Below, one piece after another: positions 35,002-43,937 of a stretch of 64,000 nucleotides of DNA. The notes beneath the pieces were generated by a model. The model was given only the letters and a program-made list of their open reading frames with translations. It had not been told where the DNA came from and made no database searches. Positions within the stretch are counted from its first letter, which is position 1; every line of letters starts with the position of its first letter. This DNA comes from JAGVPT01 sp964439265 (GTDB lineage: Bacteria; Bacteroidota; Ignavibacteria; UBA10030; UBA8401). The stretch is taken from the NCBI GenBank assembly GCA_964439265.1, contig CAYTOA010000021.1, forward strand, positions 1 to 64,000. Reading direction: 5' to 3'. The position numbers and the translations under genes were made by a program.

Positions 35002-36015
35002 TTACATTCGTCTTTCGACAATTGCGGATACTTCATTCAGCTTCTTCATAAGATGAAGGAATGTCTCTGGCTTCAAAGATTGGAAACCGTCAGACATGGC
35101 CTGATCGGGATGAGTGTGTACCTCAATCATCAGCCCATCGGCTCCGGCAACAACGGCGGCAAGAGCCATCGGCGTCACCAAATCCCATGCGCCCGTGCCG
35201 TGACTTGGGTCGACAATGACCGGCAAATGTGATAATTTCTTTATGACAGGAACGGCATTTAAGTCGAGCGTGTTGCGCGTATACGTTTCGAACGTCCGAA
35301 TGCCCCGTTCGCAGAGGATGACGTTATAGTTTCCTTTCGACAGGATGTATTCTGCCGCCATAAGCAGTTCTTCGATCGTCGCAGAAAGTCCGCGCTTGAG
35401 CAGCACCGGCTTTTGCAATTCGCCGACCCTTTCGAGAAGCGAGAAATTGTACATATTGCGAGCACCGATCTGGAGGATGTCGGAATGTTCCGCAACAAGG
35501 GAGAGAGTTTCCGTATCCTTGACTTCCGTTACGATTTTCAGACCGGTAGCCTTCGCCGCTTCACTGAGATATTCCAGCCCCTCCAGTTTCAGCCCCTGAA
35601 AAGCGTAAGGCGACGTCCTCGGCTTAAATGCGCCGCCACGGAGAAAGCGGGCCCCGGCACTCTTCACCAGTTCCGCAATTTCCAAAATTTGCGAACGGCT
35701 TTCCACTGAACACGGACCCGCGATGACGTTAAGCTCTTCTCCCCCGAATGCTGCGCCCCCTACATCGACGATTGTTTGTTCCGGCTTGAAATCGCGGCTG
35801 ACAAGTTTAAATGGCTTTGAAACGGAAATGACATCGATAACGCCGGAAAGCGTAAGAAAATTCTCCGGGTCCACTTTCCCCTTGTTACCCGTTATGCCAA
35901 TGGCAACACGTTGAACCCCAGGAATTTCATGAGGGGAAAAACCAAAGGAAGATATTTTTGCTTTGACCGCATCAATTTCTTTTCGCGAGGCATCAAGCCT
36001 CATCACGATTAGCAT
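35002..36015 (-). CDS. aroF: 3-deoxy-7-phosphoheptulonate (DAHP) synthase, type I-beta
   Basis: Condenses phosphoenolpyruvate and erythrose 4-phosphate at the entry of the shikimate pathway. 337 residues from ATG 36015: an N-terminal ferredoxin-like regulatory domain (MLIVMRLDASRKEIDAVKAKI onwards, in pieces) then the KDSA-like barrel with AGPCSVES, GGAFKPRTSPYAFQG, LLKRG, ILCERG and VDPSHGTG. This is the length and plan of the Thermotoga-type enzyme, whose N-terminal domain senses aromatic amino acids. A longer frame to 36162 only reads antisense-phase through the Gly-rich end of the TPM gene and is rejected. Confidence 0.95.
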   Translation of the reverse strand: MLIVMRLDASRKEIDAVKAKISSFGFSPHEIPGVQRVAIGITGNKGKVDPENFLTLSGVIDVISVSKPFKLVSRDFKPEQTIVDVGGAAFGGEELNVIAGPCSVESRSQILEIAELVKSAGARFLRGGAFKPRTSPYAFQGLKLEGLEYLSEAAKATGLKIVTEVKDTETLSLVAEHSDILQIGARNMYNFSLLERVGELQKPVLLKRGLSATIEELLMAAEYILSKGNYNVILCERGIRTFETYTRNTLDLNAVPVIKKLSHLPVIVDPSHGTGAWDLVTPMALAAVVAGADGLMIEVHTHPDQAMSDGFQSLKPETFLHLMKKLNEVSAIVERRM

Positions 36016-36052
36016 TCTATCCTGTAGATTGTACGTTGAGACAAAATTACGA

Positions 36053-36793
36053 TTACCAGCTTCCGCTAGCTCCGCCGCCGCCGAATGACCCGCCGCCTCC
36101 GGAAAAGCCCCCTCCTCCTCCGCCGCCAAAGCCTCCACCTCCAAAAAATCCTCCGCCTCCAAATCCTCCTCCCCAATAACCCGACCTGTAATGTCCGCGC
36201 GATGATATGCCGTAGCGCCGGCCGCCGCCGAAAATGGACATTCCGAAGATAACGAACAAAATAATCGACATTACGACGCTTCCAAAATTCATTACCTTGT
36301 CTCTTGCTCGGCCTTCCGACTTATATTCGCCTTTCGTCGCCATAATGGCAGCGTCCACACCCGCGCTGATACCACCGTAATAATCTCCGTCCCGGAAGCG
36401 GGGCCGGATCTCGTTCCTGATAATTTGATCGCACAGAGCATCCGGGAGCGATCCCTCAAGACCATAGCCGACCTCGAATCTGATCTTTTTATCGCCTTTC
36501 GCGATCAGGATAACAAGCCCGTTATCTTTCCCCTTAGTCCCGATCTTGTTCGCTTCCGCGATTTTGAGGGAGTAATCCGCGATGTCGTCCCCTTGGAGCG
36601 TTTGAATCATGACAACTGCGATCTGGGTGGACGTGCTGTCCTCGAATCGCTTCAACTCTGTTTCGAGGGTACGCCATTCGGAGAACTGAAGCGTATTGGT
36701 AAAATCCGTCACATGTTCGTGCAGTTGCGGAACCGCGAGTTCTTGCGCATTGAGGACAATCCAGGCGCAAAGCGTAAAAGAAGCGAGCAACAA
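36053..36793 (-). CDS. Secreted TPM-domain membrane protein with Gly-rich tail
   Basis: 246 residues: signal peptide (LLLASFTLCAWIVLNAQ), TPM domain (about 20-150, DNGLVILIAKGDKKIRFEVGYGLEG in pieces), one membrane helix (SVVMSIILFVIFGMSIFG) and a glycine/serine/phenylalanine-rich tail typical of the YgcG family. The family pairs with LemA, and lemA is the upstream neighbour. The start is uncertain. TTG 36793 has no ribosome-binding site. In-frame codons extend upstream to an ATT at 36829, 12 nt past the lemA stop and next to AGGTGAG, giving a more basic signal-peptide n-region. Confidence 0.85.
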   Translation of the reverse strand: MLLASFTLCAWIVLNAQELAVPQLHEHVTDFTNTLQFSEWRTLETELKRFEDSTSTQIAVVMIQTLQGDDIADYSLKIAEANKIGTKGKDNGLVILIAKGDKKIRFEVGYGLEGSLPDALCDQIIRNEIRPRFRDGDYYGGISAGVDAAIMATKGEYKSEGRARDKVMNFGSVVMSIILFVIFGMSIFGGGRRYGISSRGHYRSGYWGGGFGGGGFFGGGGFGGGGGGGFSGGGGSFGGGGASGSW

Positions 36794-36841
36794 AATTCTG
36801 AAACGATATTTAAAATGGATTTTGATAATCTCACCTGCTCG

Positions 36842-37450
36842 TTAAAATTTAACTTTTGGCGCTTCTTCTGCCGCCGTCTGCGCCTGAAAATAAGCTTTTG
36901 GAGCAAATCCGCCAAAACCGGCAATCATGGAGGTTGGAATCGTTTTTATAGCGGTATTATAGATCTGAACAACTTCATTAAAATGTTTTCGCTCCACCGC
37001 AATGCGGTTCTCGGTCCCTTCCAACTGAGCCTGCAACTGAAGAAAGTTCTCGTTGGCCTTAAGATTCGGATAATTCTCGGTGACAACCATAAGACGCGAA
37101 AGCGCCGACGTCAGTTCTCCCTGGGCTTTCTCGAACATTTGAAACGCTTGAGGGTTTTTCAACACTTCCGGGGATATGACCATCTGGCCGACCTTGGCTC
37201 GAGCTTCCACGACATTTTCCAACGTCTCTTTTTCATGTGTCGCGTAACCTTTTACAGTTTCGACAAGGTTAGGAATAAGATCGAATCGACGCTGGTATTG
37301 ATTCTGAACTTGTGACCACGCGCCGTTGACACTTTCATCCATCGCCACCAGCTTATTATAGATGCCAACACCCCACATAACGGTGACAATTCCGACGAGA
37401 AGTATGCCGCCAATCACCGCAAGTGCGATAACGAGACCTTTTGATTTCAT
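36842..37450 (-). CDS. lemA: LemA family membrane protein
   Basis: 202 residues with an N-terminal membrane helix (GLVIALAVIGGILLVGIVTVMWGV region) and a four-helix LemA domain: YNKLVAMDESVNGAWSQVQNQYQRR (in pieces), DLIPNLVETVKGYA, EARAKVGQ, LTSALSRLMVVTENYPNLKAN. LemA proteins are widespread and their role is not defined. It is directly followed by the TPM protein, a conserved pair. The divergent 193-bp region to the pyrimidine operon should carry promoters for both sides. Confidence 0.93.
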   Translation of the reverse strand: MKSKGLVIALAVIGGILLVGIVTVMWGVGIYNKLVAMDESVNGAWSQVQNQYQRRFDLIPNLVETVKGYATHEKETLENVVEARAKVGQMVISPEVLKNPQAFQMFEKAQGELTSALSRLMVVTENYPNLKANENFLQLQAQLEGTENRIAVERKHFNEVVQIYNTAIKTIPTSMIAGFGGFAPKAYFQAQTAAEEAPKVKF

Positions 37451-37554
37451 TGCAAATATTCTCCTTGGTTAAACACAAAGTTGATTACACAGTCGCAAGA
37501 TAAGGTAATCAATAGGAGTTTTAGAAACAAGCGGGTGAAATTCCCGATAAATCC

Positions 37555-37583
37555 TTGACAATCATCAAAATAGTAATTACTAT
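37555..37583 (+). promoter_or_regulatory. Sigma-70-like promoter of the pyrimidine degradation genes
   Basis: TTGACA (37555-37560) and TACTAT (37578-37583) are spaced exactly 17 bp. Transcription would start near 37590, about 54 nt before the beta-ureidopropionase ATG, which has TAGGAG 5 nt upstream of its start region. Confidence 0.6.
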
Positions 37584-37585
37584 TT
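37568..37585. promoter_or_regulatory. 18-bp perfect palindrome over the -10 box (candidate operator)
   Basis: AAATAGTAATTACTATTT is a perfect palindrome that covers the whole -10 hexamer and half the spacer of the promoter. A dimeric regulator bound here would block polymerase, so substrate-dependent control of the pyrimidine operon is likely. The regulator gene is not in the window. Confidence 0.55.
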
Positions 37586-37643
37586 CGTTCAGCCAAATCA
37601 ACGACAGCTGCGAAGAAATCGACCCATTGAAGTAGGAGTTTCC

Positions 37644-38516
37644 ATGCCTCGCATCGTAAAGGGTGGGCTTATCCAATGTTCTATTTCCGACTCTACGGAA
37701 AGACCCATTGAACTTATAAAAAAATCGATGATCGACAAACATATCGCGCTCATCGATGACGCGGGAAAGAAAGGGGTCCAGATTCTCTGCCTTCAGGAGA
37801 TATTCTTTGGACCCTATTTCTGTGCCGAGCAGAAGACAAAATGGTACGCAATGGTTGAAAAAATTCCTGATGGCCCCACAGTTCGGTTGATGCAGGAATT
37901 TGCCAGGAAATACTCTATGGTGTTGATAGTTCCAATCTATGAAGAGGAAATGTCAGGGGTCTACTATAACACTGCGGCTGTGATCGACGCCGACGGTAAA
38001 TATCTCGGAAAGTACCGCAAACATCATATCCCCCAGGTCGACCCGGGCTTTTGGGAGAAATTCTATTTCAAACCAGGCAACCTCGGATACCCTGTCTTTA
38101 AGACACGGTATGCGGACATCGGAGTGTATATTTGTTATGATCGGCACTTCCCGGAAGGGGCGCGCCTGCTCGGACTGCATGGCGCAGAAATCGTCTTCAA
38201 TCCGTCAGCGACAGTCGCAGGGTTGTCGGAATACTTGTGGGAACTCGAACAACCGGCACACGCGGTTGCAAATGGCTATTTTGTAGGCGCGATCAATCGA
38301 GTTGGCACTGAACCTCCATGGAATATCGGAGAATTTTACGGGAAAAGTTACTTCTGCAATCCGCGCGGAAAGATCATCGCACAGGCGAGCCGGGACAAAA
38401 CGGAACTGGTTGTCGCCGACCTGGACCTTGATATGATCAAGGAAGTCCGGTCGGTGTGGCAGTTCTATAGAGACCGCAGACCGGAGACGTACGGGGAAAT
38501 TGCGGAAGAGATATGA
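37644..38516 (+). CDS. Beta-ureidopropionase (N-carbamoyl-beta-alanine amidohydrolase)
   Basis: Third step of reductive pyrimidine breakdown: N-carbamoyl-beta-alanine to beta-alanine, CO2 and ammonia. Nitrilase superfamily, 290 residues, with triad Glu52 (LQEIFFGPYFCAEQ), Lys126 (KYRKHHIP) and Cys164 (VYICYDRHFPEGAR). The FFGPYFCAEQ and CYDRHFPEG signatures are shared with N-carbamoylputrescine amidase, so that activity cannot be excluded from this protein alone. The gene heads an operon with dihydropyrimidinase and dihydropyrimidine dehydrogenase, which makes beta-ureidopropionase the better call. Confidence 0.9.
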   Translation: MPRIVKGGLIQCSISDSTERPIELIKKSMIDKHIALIDDAGKKGVQILCLQEIFFGPYFCAEQKTKWYAMVEKIPDGPTVRLMQEFARKYSMVLIVPIYEEEMSGVYYNTAAVIDADGKYLGKYRKHHIPQVDPGFWEKFYFKPGNLGYPVFKTRYADIGVYICYDRHFPEGARLLGLHGAEIVFNPSATVAGLSEYLWELEQPAHAVANGYFVGAINRVGTEPPWNIGEFYGKSYFCNPRGKIIAQASRDKTELVVADLDLDMIKEVRSVWQFYRDRRPETYGEIAEEI

Positions 38517-38595
38517 TTCTTTCAGCGAAAAGTTAAAAGTTGTAAGTTAAAAGACAGATCAAAATATCCGTAATCGGCCAGAATTTCGGTCCACC

Positions 38596-39927
38596 ATGAC
38601 ATCACAAGAAATAATCGACGTAACGGCAAAGAATACCTTCGGGACATGGAGGTTTCAGAAGGGTTGGAAGCCGCTGCACATCACTGATGCCGAAGGATGT
38701 TATTTTGTCGACGGGAACGGTATTAGATATCTGGACTTGTCTTCTCAGCTTATGTGTGTGACTCTTGGCCACAAGAATCAGGCGGTCATCAAGGCGATTG
38801 AAGAGCAAGCCCGAAAACTTCCATACATCGCTCCAGGCTTCGCCACTGACGTCCGCGCAGAATTGAGCAAGCTCCTCCTGCAAGTATTGCCGGCAGGGCT
38901 TGAAAAATTCTTCTTCACGACGTCCGGTACGGAAGCGAACGAGGCTGCATTCAAGATAGCTCGGATGTACACCGGCAAGACAAAAATAATCGCGCGGTAT
39001 CATTCGTATCACGGCTCAACGATGGGATCGATCGCTGCCACCGGCGACCCGCGACGATGGGCGATGGAACCAGCTGGAAAGATTCCCGGCGTCATCTTCG
39101 GCCCTGAAGTTAACTGCTACCGATGCCCTCTTCATCACTCATATCCGGAGTGTGGGATTGCATGTGCCGAGTATATTGATCATATGATCGAAAATGAAAG
39201 CGACGTTGCGGCGGTCATTGTTGAACCGGTCGTTGGAACCAACGGCGTATTGATCCCACCAAAAGAATACATGCCGAGGCTGAGACAGATCTGCGACAAG
39301 AACGGCGTGCTCCTCATCGCCGACGAAGTTATGAGCGGTTGGGGACGAACCGGGGCCTGGTTCGCCGTCGATCATTGGGATGTGAAGCCGGACATCCTCA
39401 CGACCGCAAAAGGAATCACGACGGCGTATGTTCCCCTAGGACTTTGCGCGACCACGAAAAAGATCGCTGATTATTTTGACGACCATTATTTTTCCCACGG
39501 CCATACATACGAAGCGCATCCGCTAACACTTGCTCCCGCTATTGCCGCGATCAACGAGTTGAAACGTCTCAACCTTGTTGATCGTGCGAAAGAGATGGGT
39601 GCGTACCTCGGACCTAAACTCGCCGCACTAAAGGTATCTCATCCCTCGGTCGGCGACGTGCGGGGCATCGGATTATTTTGGGCCATTGAGCTGGTAAAAG
39701 ATCGTGCGACCAAAGAGCCGTTCAATTCGTATAAAGACAAGGTCAGCGGGTCGTCTCTTCTTGTCGACAAAATTACTGCAGAGATGATGAAGAGAGGCGT
39801 GTTCGTGCAGGCATGGGTCAGCCATTTTGTCGTCGCTCCGCCCCTGATCATTACGAAAGATGAAATCGACGCTGCGGTGGATGCGTTCGACGCAGCACTC
39901 CGTTTGGCTGATGAGCAAGTATCGTAG
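38596..39927 (+). CDS. Class III PLP aminotransferase, probably beta-alanine:2-oxo acid
   Basis: 443 residues, class III (omega) aminotransferase. SGTEANEAA (110-118) binds the PLP phosphate, DEV at 243-245 holds the pyridine-contacting Asp, and Lys272 (TTAKGITTAYVPLG) forms the Schiff base. Members act on beta-alanine, taurine or 4-aminobutyrate. Placed 79 bp after beta-ureidopropionase in a pyrimidine cluster, the natural substrate is beta-alanine (and 3-aminoisobutyrate from thymine), yielding malonate semialdehyde. A cysteine-rich insertion (NCYRCPLHHSYPECGIAC, 173-190) may bind metal and is a feature of one subfamily. Confidence 0.88.
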   Translation: MTSQEIIDVTAKNTFGTWRFQKGWKPLHITDAEGCYFVDGNGIRYLDLSSQLMCVTLGHKNQAVIKAIEEQARKLPYIAPGFATDVRAELSKLLLQVLPAGLEKFFFTTSGTEANEAAFKIARMYTGKTKIIARYHSYHGSTMGSIAATGDPRRWAMEPAGKIPGVIFGPEVNCYRCPLHHSYPECGIACAEYIDHMIENESDVAAVIVEPVVGTNGVLIPPKEYMPRLRQICDKNGVLLIADEVMSGWGRTGAWFAVDHWDVKPDILTTAKGITTAYVPLGLCATTKKIADYFDDHYFSHGHTYEAHPLTLAPAIAAINELKRLNLVDRAKEMGAYLGPKLAALKVSHPSVGDVRGIGLFWAIELVKDRATKEPFNSYKDKVSGSSLLVDKITAEMMKRGVFVQAWVSHFVVAPPLIITKDEIDAAVDAFDAALRLADEQVS

Positions 39928-40016
39928 TTTGGGAGCGTCATCTGATTTGCCGGCGGCATCGGACAGTTTTTCGCATCATCAGTGCATATTCTCGTCATTG
40001 AACATCGGCATGCTGA

Positions 40017-41369
40017 ATGAAAAACGTCGCGCCTAAACTCACGACCGAAGAATACGAATCTAACTTCGCGGAGATCCACCCTCCCTTTTCTCCGAACTCC
40101 GCCGTTGCAGAAGCTAACCGCTGCCTCTATTGTTTCGATTCACCCTGCATGAAAGCTTGCCCGACTCACATCGACATTTCCACCTTCATCAAAAAGATCG
40201 CATCCGGGAACCTCAAGGGATCGGCAAAAACTATTATGTCCTCAAATTGGATAGCCCTTACCTGCGCGAAAGCCTGTCCGGTAGACGAGCTTTGCGAAGG
40301 CGCTTGCGTCTACAATCAGAGGGGCGAAGATCCTATTCAGATCGGCCGGCTGCAGCGATATGCGATGGACTGGTATGTCGATCGCGGCATGCCGGAGCTA
40401 TTCACTCCGGCGCCAAAGAATGGAAGGACTGTTGGCGTTATTGGCGCGGGACCCGCCGGACTCTCCTGCGCGGCCGAATTGTCGCTGATGGGGTACGGCG
40501 TTACGATATACGAAGCGAAAAATGAACCAGGCGGGCTCGACACCTTTGGAATCGCTCCCTACAAGATGAAACGACAGGACAGCCTTAACGAAGCCAAAAT
40601 TGTTGAACGCCTCGGCGTGAAAATCAAGACCGGGGTTTCTGTCGGCGTCGATATTTCAATTGACGACCTGTCGCGAAAACACGATGCTGTCTTTCTCGGC
40701 GTCGGTCTGAAGACGCCCACTGCTCTTCGTATCTCGGGCGAAAACCTCCCCGGCGTCCACGATGCGCTCCGCTTTGTTGAGGAAGTTACGTCACGCAATT
40801 GGAGTTCAGTCCAGGTTGGCAAACGGGTCGCAGTGATAGGCGCCGGGAATACGGCTATCGATGCGGTCACCGAAGCGAAACGTCTCGGCGCGGAAGAGGT
40901 GATGATCATTTACCGCCGAAGCAAAGAGGAGATGTCTGCGTATGAATTCGAGTACGAACTGGCGAAGAGCGATGGCGTTGTTTTTCATTTTCTTACCGTG
41001 CCGACGCGGATCCTCGGTTCATCCCATGTCGAAGCCCTCGAGTGTGTACGGATAAGACCCGCTGCATCTGGAAACGGTGAAAACCGCGCCCTGGAAGTGA
41101 TCCCTCATTCCGAATTTCAGATTCCAGTGGATATGGTCATCAAGGCTGTCGGCCAGACGCCGGAGCAAAGCTTTTTCTCACAGATTCAAAACCTCACGCT
41201 GTCAAAGGGCAACGTCTGGGTGGACCCCGAAACGTACCAAACTAGCAATCCAAAATTTTTTGCCGGCGGAGACTGTATCAACGGCGGCAAGGAAGTTGTG
41301 AATGCCGCGGCGGACGGGAAAAAAGCTGCGCGCGGAATAGACCATTGTTTAACCAGACTTACATCATAA
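40017..41369 (+). CDS. preT: NAD(P)H-dependent dihydropyrimidine dehydrogenase subunit PreT
   Basis: Electron-input subunit of bacterial dihydropyrimidine dehydrogenase; reduces uracil or thymine together with PreA. 450 residues, corresponding to the N-terminal half of the mammalian enzyme. Fe-S cysteines are Cys36, Cys39, Cys44, Cys48 and Cys83, Cys87, Cys93, Cys97, and Gln113 (GRLQRYA) matches the unusual glutamine ligand of the animal enzyme. FAD binding GAGPAGLSCAAEL near 142 and NAD(P) binding GAGNTAIDAV near 277 follow. It starts 90 bp after the aminotransferase and ends 13 bp before preA. Confidence 0.93.
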   Translation: MKNVAPKLTTEEYESNFAEIHPPFSPNSAVAEANRCLYCFDSPCMKACPTHIDISTFIKKIASGNLKGSAKTIMSSNWIALTCAKACPVDELCEGACVYNQRGEDPIQIGRLQRYAMDWYVDRGMPELFTPAPKNGRTVGVIGAGPAGLSCAAELSLMGYGVTIYEAKNEPGGLDTFGIAPYKMKRQDSLNEAKIVERLGVKIKTGVSVGVDISIDDLSRKHDAVFLGVGLKTPTALRISGENLPGVHDALRFVEEVTSRNWSSVQVGKRVAVIGAGNTAIDAVTEAKRLGAEEVMIIYRRSKEEMSAYEFEYELAKSDGVVFHFLTVPTRILGSSHVEALECVRIRPAASGNGENRALEVIPHSEFQIPVDMVIKAVGQTPEQSFFSQIQNLTLSKGNVWVDPETYQTSNPKFFAGGDCINGGKEVVNAAADGKKAARGIDHCLTRLTS

Positions 41370-41382
41370 AACGTCGGCTGTC

Positions 41383-42693
41383 ATGGTAGACTTATCAATT
41401 AATTGCGGCGGGATAAAATCGCCGAACCCTTTCTGGCTCGCCTCCGCTCCGCCGACAAATTCGGCGTACCAGGTGTGCAAGTCGTTCGAGGCTGGATGGG
41501 GCGGCGCGGTCTGGAAAACGATCGGCGAACCGGTAATGAACGTCGTCAACCGTTACGGCTCGATGGATTACAATGGACAAAAGATCATCGGTCTGAATAA
41601 CATCGAACTCATCAGCGACCGGCCGATTGAAATCAACTTGAAAGAAATCGCAGAGACGAAAAAGCTTTGGCCCGACCGGGCGGTGATCGCCTCATTGATG
41701 GTGGAATCGAAGCGCGAAACCTGGCACGACATCGTCAAGCGCACGATCGATACCGGGTGCGATGGCATTGAATTGAATTACGGCTGCCCTCATGGAATGA
41801 GCGAGCGCGGGATGGGGTCCGCCGTCGGCCAGGTGCCCGAGTACTGCGCCATGATCACGGAGTGGGTGACCGAAGTTTCTTCGATCCCGGTCCTCGTGAA
41901 GCTCACACCGAATATTTCAGACATCCGTTTTCCCGGCCGCGCCGCGAAAAAAGGAAATGCAGACGGTATCTCGCTCATCAATACCATCAACACGATCATG
42001 GGCGTCGATCTTGATACGTTCGAACTGAACCCATCGGTGGACGGCAAAGGCGGTCACGGCGGGTACGCAGGACCTGCCGTAAAACCGATCGCACTGAATA
42101 TGGTTTCGCAAATCGCCTCCGATCCGGAGATCAACCTCCCCATCTCCGCCATCGGCGGAATTTCCACGTGGAGGGACGCTCTGGAATTCATCCTTCTGGG
42201 CGCCTCGTCGGTTCAGGTATGTACTGCGGTCATGCACTATGGTTTCCGAATTATCGAGGACATGACTGAAGGATTGACACATTGGATGGAAGAAAAGAAT
42301 TACCGCAGACTTGATGAGGTGCGGGGCAGGTCGCTCGCGTGCATTTCCGATTTCGGCAATTTGAATCTCCTCTACAAAGCTGTCGCACGCATCGACGAGT
42401 CAAAATGCATCCAGTGCAATCTTTGCTATATTGCATGTAACGATGCTGCCCATCAGTGCATCGACCTTCTTCCGCACAACGGCAAACATCAGCCGAAGGT
42501 CCGCGAATCCGATTGCGTTGGATGCAGGCTCTGCTTCATCGTCTGCCCGGTCGATCAATGCATCTCCATGGCCCGCATCGACGGCGGTTCCGAAACGCTG
42601 ACATGGAACGAATTGATGAAGCAGATGCCTCAGCCGGTAACATGGGAGGCGCTCCGCCAATTCCAGCACAAACACGGAATTGAAATTCACTGA
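41383..42693 (+). CDS. preA: Dihydropyrimidine dehydrogenase catalytic subunit PreA
   Basis: FMN subunit that adds hydrogen across the 5,6 double bond of uracil or thymine. 436 residues: dihydroorotate-dehydrogenase-like barrel with catalytic Cys135 in ELNYGCPHGMSERGMG, then two C-terminal [4Fe-4S] motifs, Cys342/345/348/352 and Cys378/381/384/388. FMN phosphate motifs GGIST and the KLTPNISDI strand are present. It follows preT by 13 bp, with which it forms the active enzyme. Confidence 0.94.
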   Translation: MVDLSINCGGIKSPNPFWLASAPPTNSAYQVCKSFEAGWGGAVWKTIGEPVMNVVNRYGSMDYNGQKIIGLNNIELISDRPIEINLKEIAETKKLWPDRAVIASLMVESKRETWHDIVKRTIDTGCDGIELNYGCPHGMSERGMGSAVGQVPEYCAMITEWVTEVSSIPVLVKLTPNISDIRFPGRAAKKGNADGISLINTINTIMGVDLDTFELNPSVDGKGGHGGYAGPAVKPIALNMVSQIASDPEINLPISAIGGISTWRDALEFILLGASSVQVCTAVMHYGFRIIEDMTEGLTHWMEEKNYRRLDEVRGRSLACISDFGNLNLLYKAVARIDESKCIQCNLCYIACNDAAHQCIDLLPHNGKHQPKVRESDCVGCRLCFIVCPVDQCISMARIDGGSETLTWNELMKQMPQPVTWEALRQFQHKHGIEIH

Positions 42694-42798
42694 CTTTCGC
42701 GTTCATACAGACTGCTGCCCGATTTTTGACAACTTTTTTCGTTTTCGCACTGAACTCATTAGTTCATTCGATTACTCAATTCAACAAGAGGAGATTCT

Positions 42799-43227
42799 AT
42801 GAAAGACAGCAAGTTCTGGATGGCGGTTGCGGCGGCCGGGGTCGTTATGAACATCATCGATTTTCTGATTCAAGGACTGGTGATGGTCCCGGCGTATTAT
42901 TCAAAACACGCAGACGTCTTCATCCAGACAGGCAATCCTCTTTGGTTCGTCATCGGTGATTTTCTTACCGTATTCGTGCTGGCCTGGGTGTATGATAAAG
43001 TCGCCGGCAGTTTCAGCACCGGATGGAAAGGGGGATCGATGTACGGATTGTATGCAGGAATTCTGGTGAACTTTCCAACATGGATATTTCTGCATTTGCT
43101 GTTGAAAGACTTTTCCTATAAGTTCGCCTGGTTCTCCACTATCTATGGAATCGTATGGACGGTCATTGCGGGCGCGATCGTTGCCAGTATTTATGAGAAA
43201 AAAACCACTGCGCCGGCAGGAACGTAA
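42799..43227 (+). CDS. Small four-helix membrane protein in the pyrimidine cluster
   Basis: 142 residues with about four hydrophobic segments (MAVAAAGVVMNIIDFLIQGLVM, PLWFVIGDFLTVFVLAWVY, GGSMYGLYAGILVNFPTWIFLHLLL, FSTIYGIVWTVIAGAIVASIY, in part) and a short hydrophilic C-terminus. No catalytic motif. GAGGAG lies 6 nt before ATG. Layout is similar to the DUF1761 protein of the same operon, but sequence family was not recognised. Its position between preA and the dihydropyrimidinase gene suggests a role in transport or membrane tethering of the pathway, which is speculative. Confidence 0.75.
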   Translation: MKDSKFWMAVAAAGVVMNIIDFLIQGLVMVPAYYSKHADVFIQTGNPLWFVIGDFLTVFVLAWVYDKVAGSFSTGWKGGSMYGLYAGILVNFPTWIFLHLLLKDFSYKFAWFSTIYGIVWTVIAGAIVASIYEKKTTAPAGT

Positions 43228-43238
43228 GAGTATTCCCA

Positions 43239-43910
43239 ATGTCCTGGTTGCCATACGCTTCTTTGATCCTTGGCGTTTTTTCGCTCAGGTACGCCTTCAG
43301 CGGCAAAACAATCGTCCAGTATCCGTCTCAGCGAGGAATGTTTGTGGGTACGGGGATCGCCCTGCTCGCGAACGGCGGGTGGTTCCTTTTCCACCCAACC
43401 TCGACAGCCTTAAATGCTTCCGCCTTACTGACGATAGTTTCAATATTCCTCACCGCACTCATGGCCGGATTGATGGCCAGCTACCCGTTTATAAAAAAAC
43501 GAGCCGGCGACATCGTCTATGATGTCCCCCGTGCTCAGAGCAGAAAAATATCCGGGTTCGCAACTGCTGGTATGTTCTTCATCCTCAGCATCTTCACAAT
43601 CCTTCGGGACGATTTCTCGCGCGAAACTATTGCCGAAATCGTGTTCTACGCTTCGGTCATTTGTTATTTTGCCTCTCCCCTTTTCGGCAAAGTCGAATTG
43701 CGGCAGAACGGAATACTCGAAACATATTCGCTGCTGCGTTGGAAGGACATCTCGTCCTACCGCTGGATAGGTCAGGATGAATCCAATCTGATGCTGAACA
43801 TCAAAGGGTCGTGGCGGAAGAATACCACGATCATGCTGCCCCCCGATCAAAAAGAGCCGATAGACTCCGTCTTAAAGAAACAGCTCAGCATCATCGAGCA
43901 TCGACCGTGA
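43239..43910 (+). CDS. Membrane protein with C-terminal PH-like domain
   Basis: 223 residues. Five or so hydrophobic segments (SWLPYASLILGVFSL; FVGTGIALLANGGWFLF; LLTIVSIFLTALMAGLMA; TAGMFFILSIFTIL; IVFYASVICYFASPLF) are followed by a soluble end, ELRQNGILETYSLLRW ... SYRWIGQDESNLMLNI, with the strand pattern of DUF5673/PH-like domains (the region where a bacterial membrane protein reads out its surface). Function unknown. It starts 11 nt after the preceding membrane protein and ends 27 nt before the dihydropyrimidinase start, so it belongs to the operon. Confidence 0.75.
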   Translation: MSWLPYASLILGVFSLRYAFSGKTIVQYPSQRGMFVGTGIALLANGGWFLFHPTSTALNASALLTIVSIFLTALMAGLMASYPFIKKRAGDIVYDVPRAQSRKISGFATAGMFFILSIFTILRDDFSRETIAEIVFYASVICYFASPLFGKVELRQNGILETYSLLRWKDISSYRWIGQDESNLMLNIKGSWRKNTTIMLPPDQKEPIDSVLKKQLSIIEHRP

Positions 43911-43937
43911 CGTTTTTCAACATTGGAGGAATTCCTC

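Noticed and set aside
36016..36162. N-terminal 49-residue extension of AroF
   Set aside because: Reads out of phase through the Gly-rich tail of the TPM gene; a ribosome-binding site and the standard N-terminus support ATG 36015.
41383..42693. PreA seemed to lack the catalytic cysteine because SAVGQ stands where mammalian enzyme has LACGQ
   Set aside because: The catalytic cysteine is the one in the SCPHGM-type motif, present here as Cys135 in GCPHGM.
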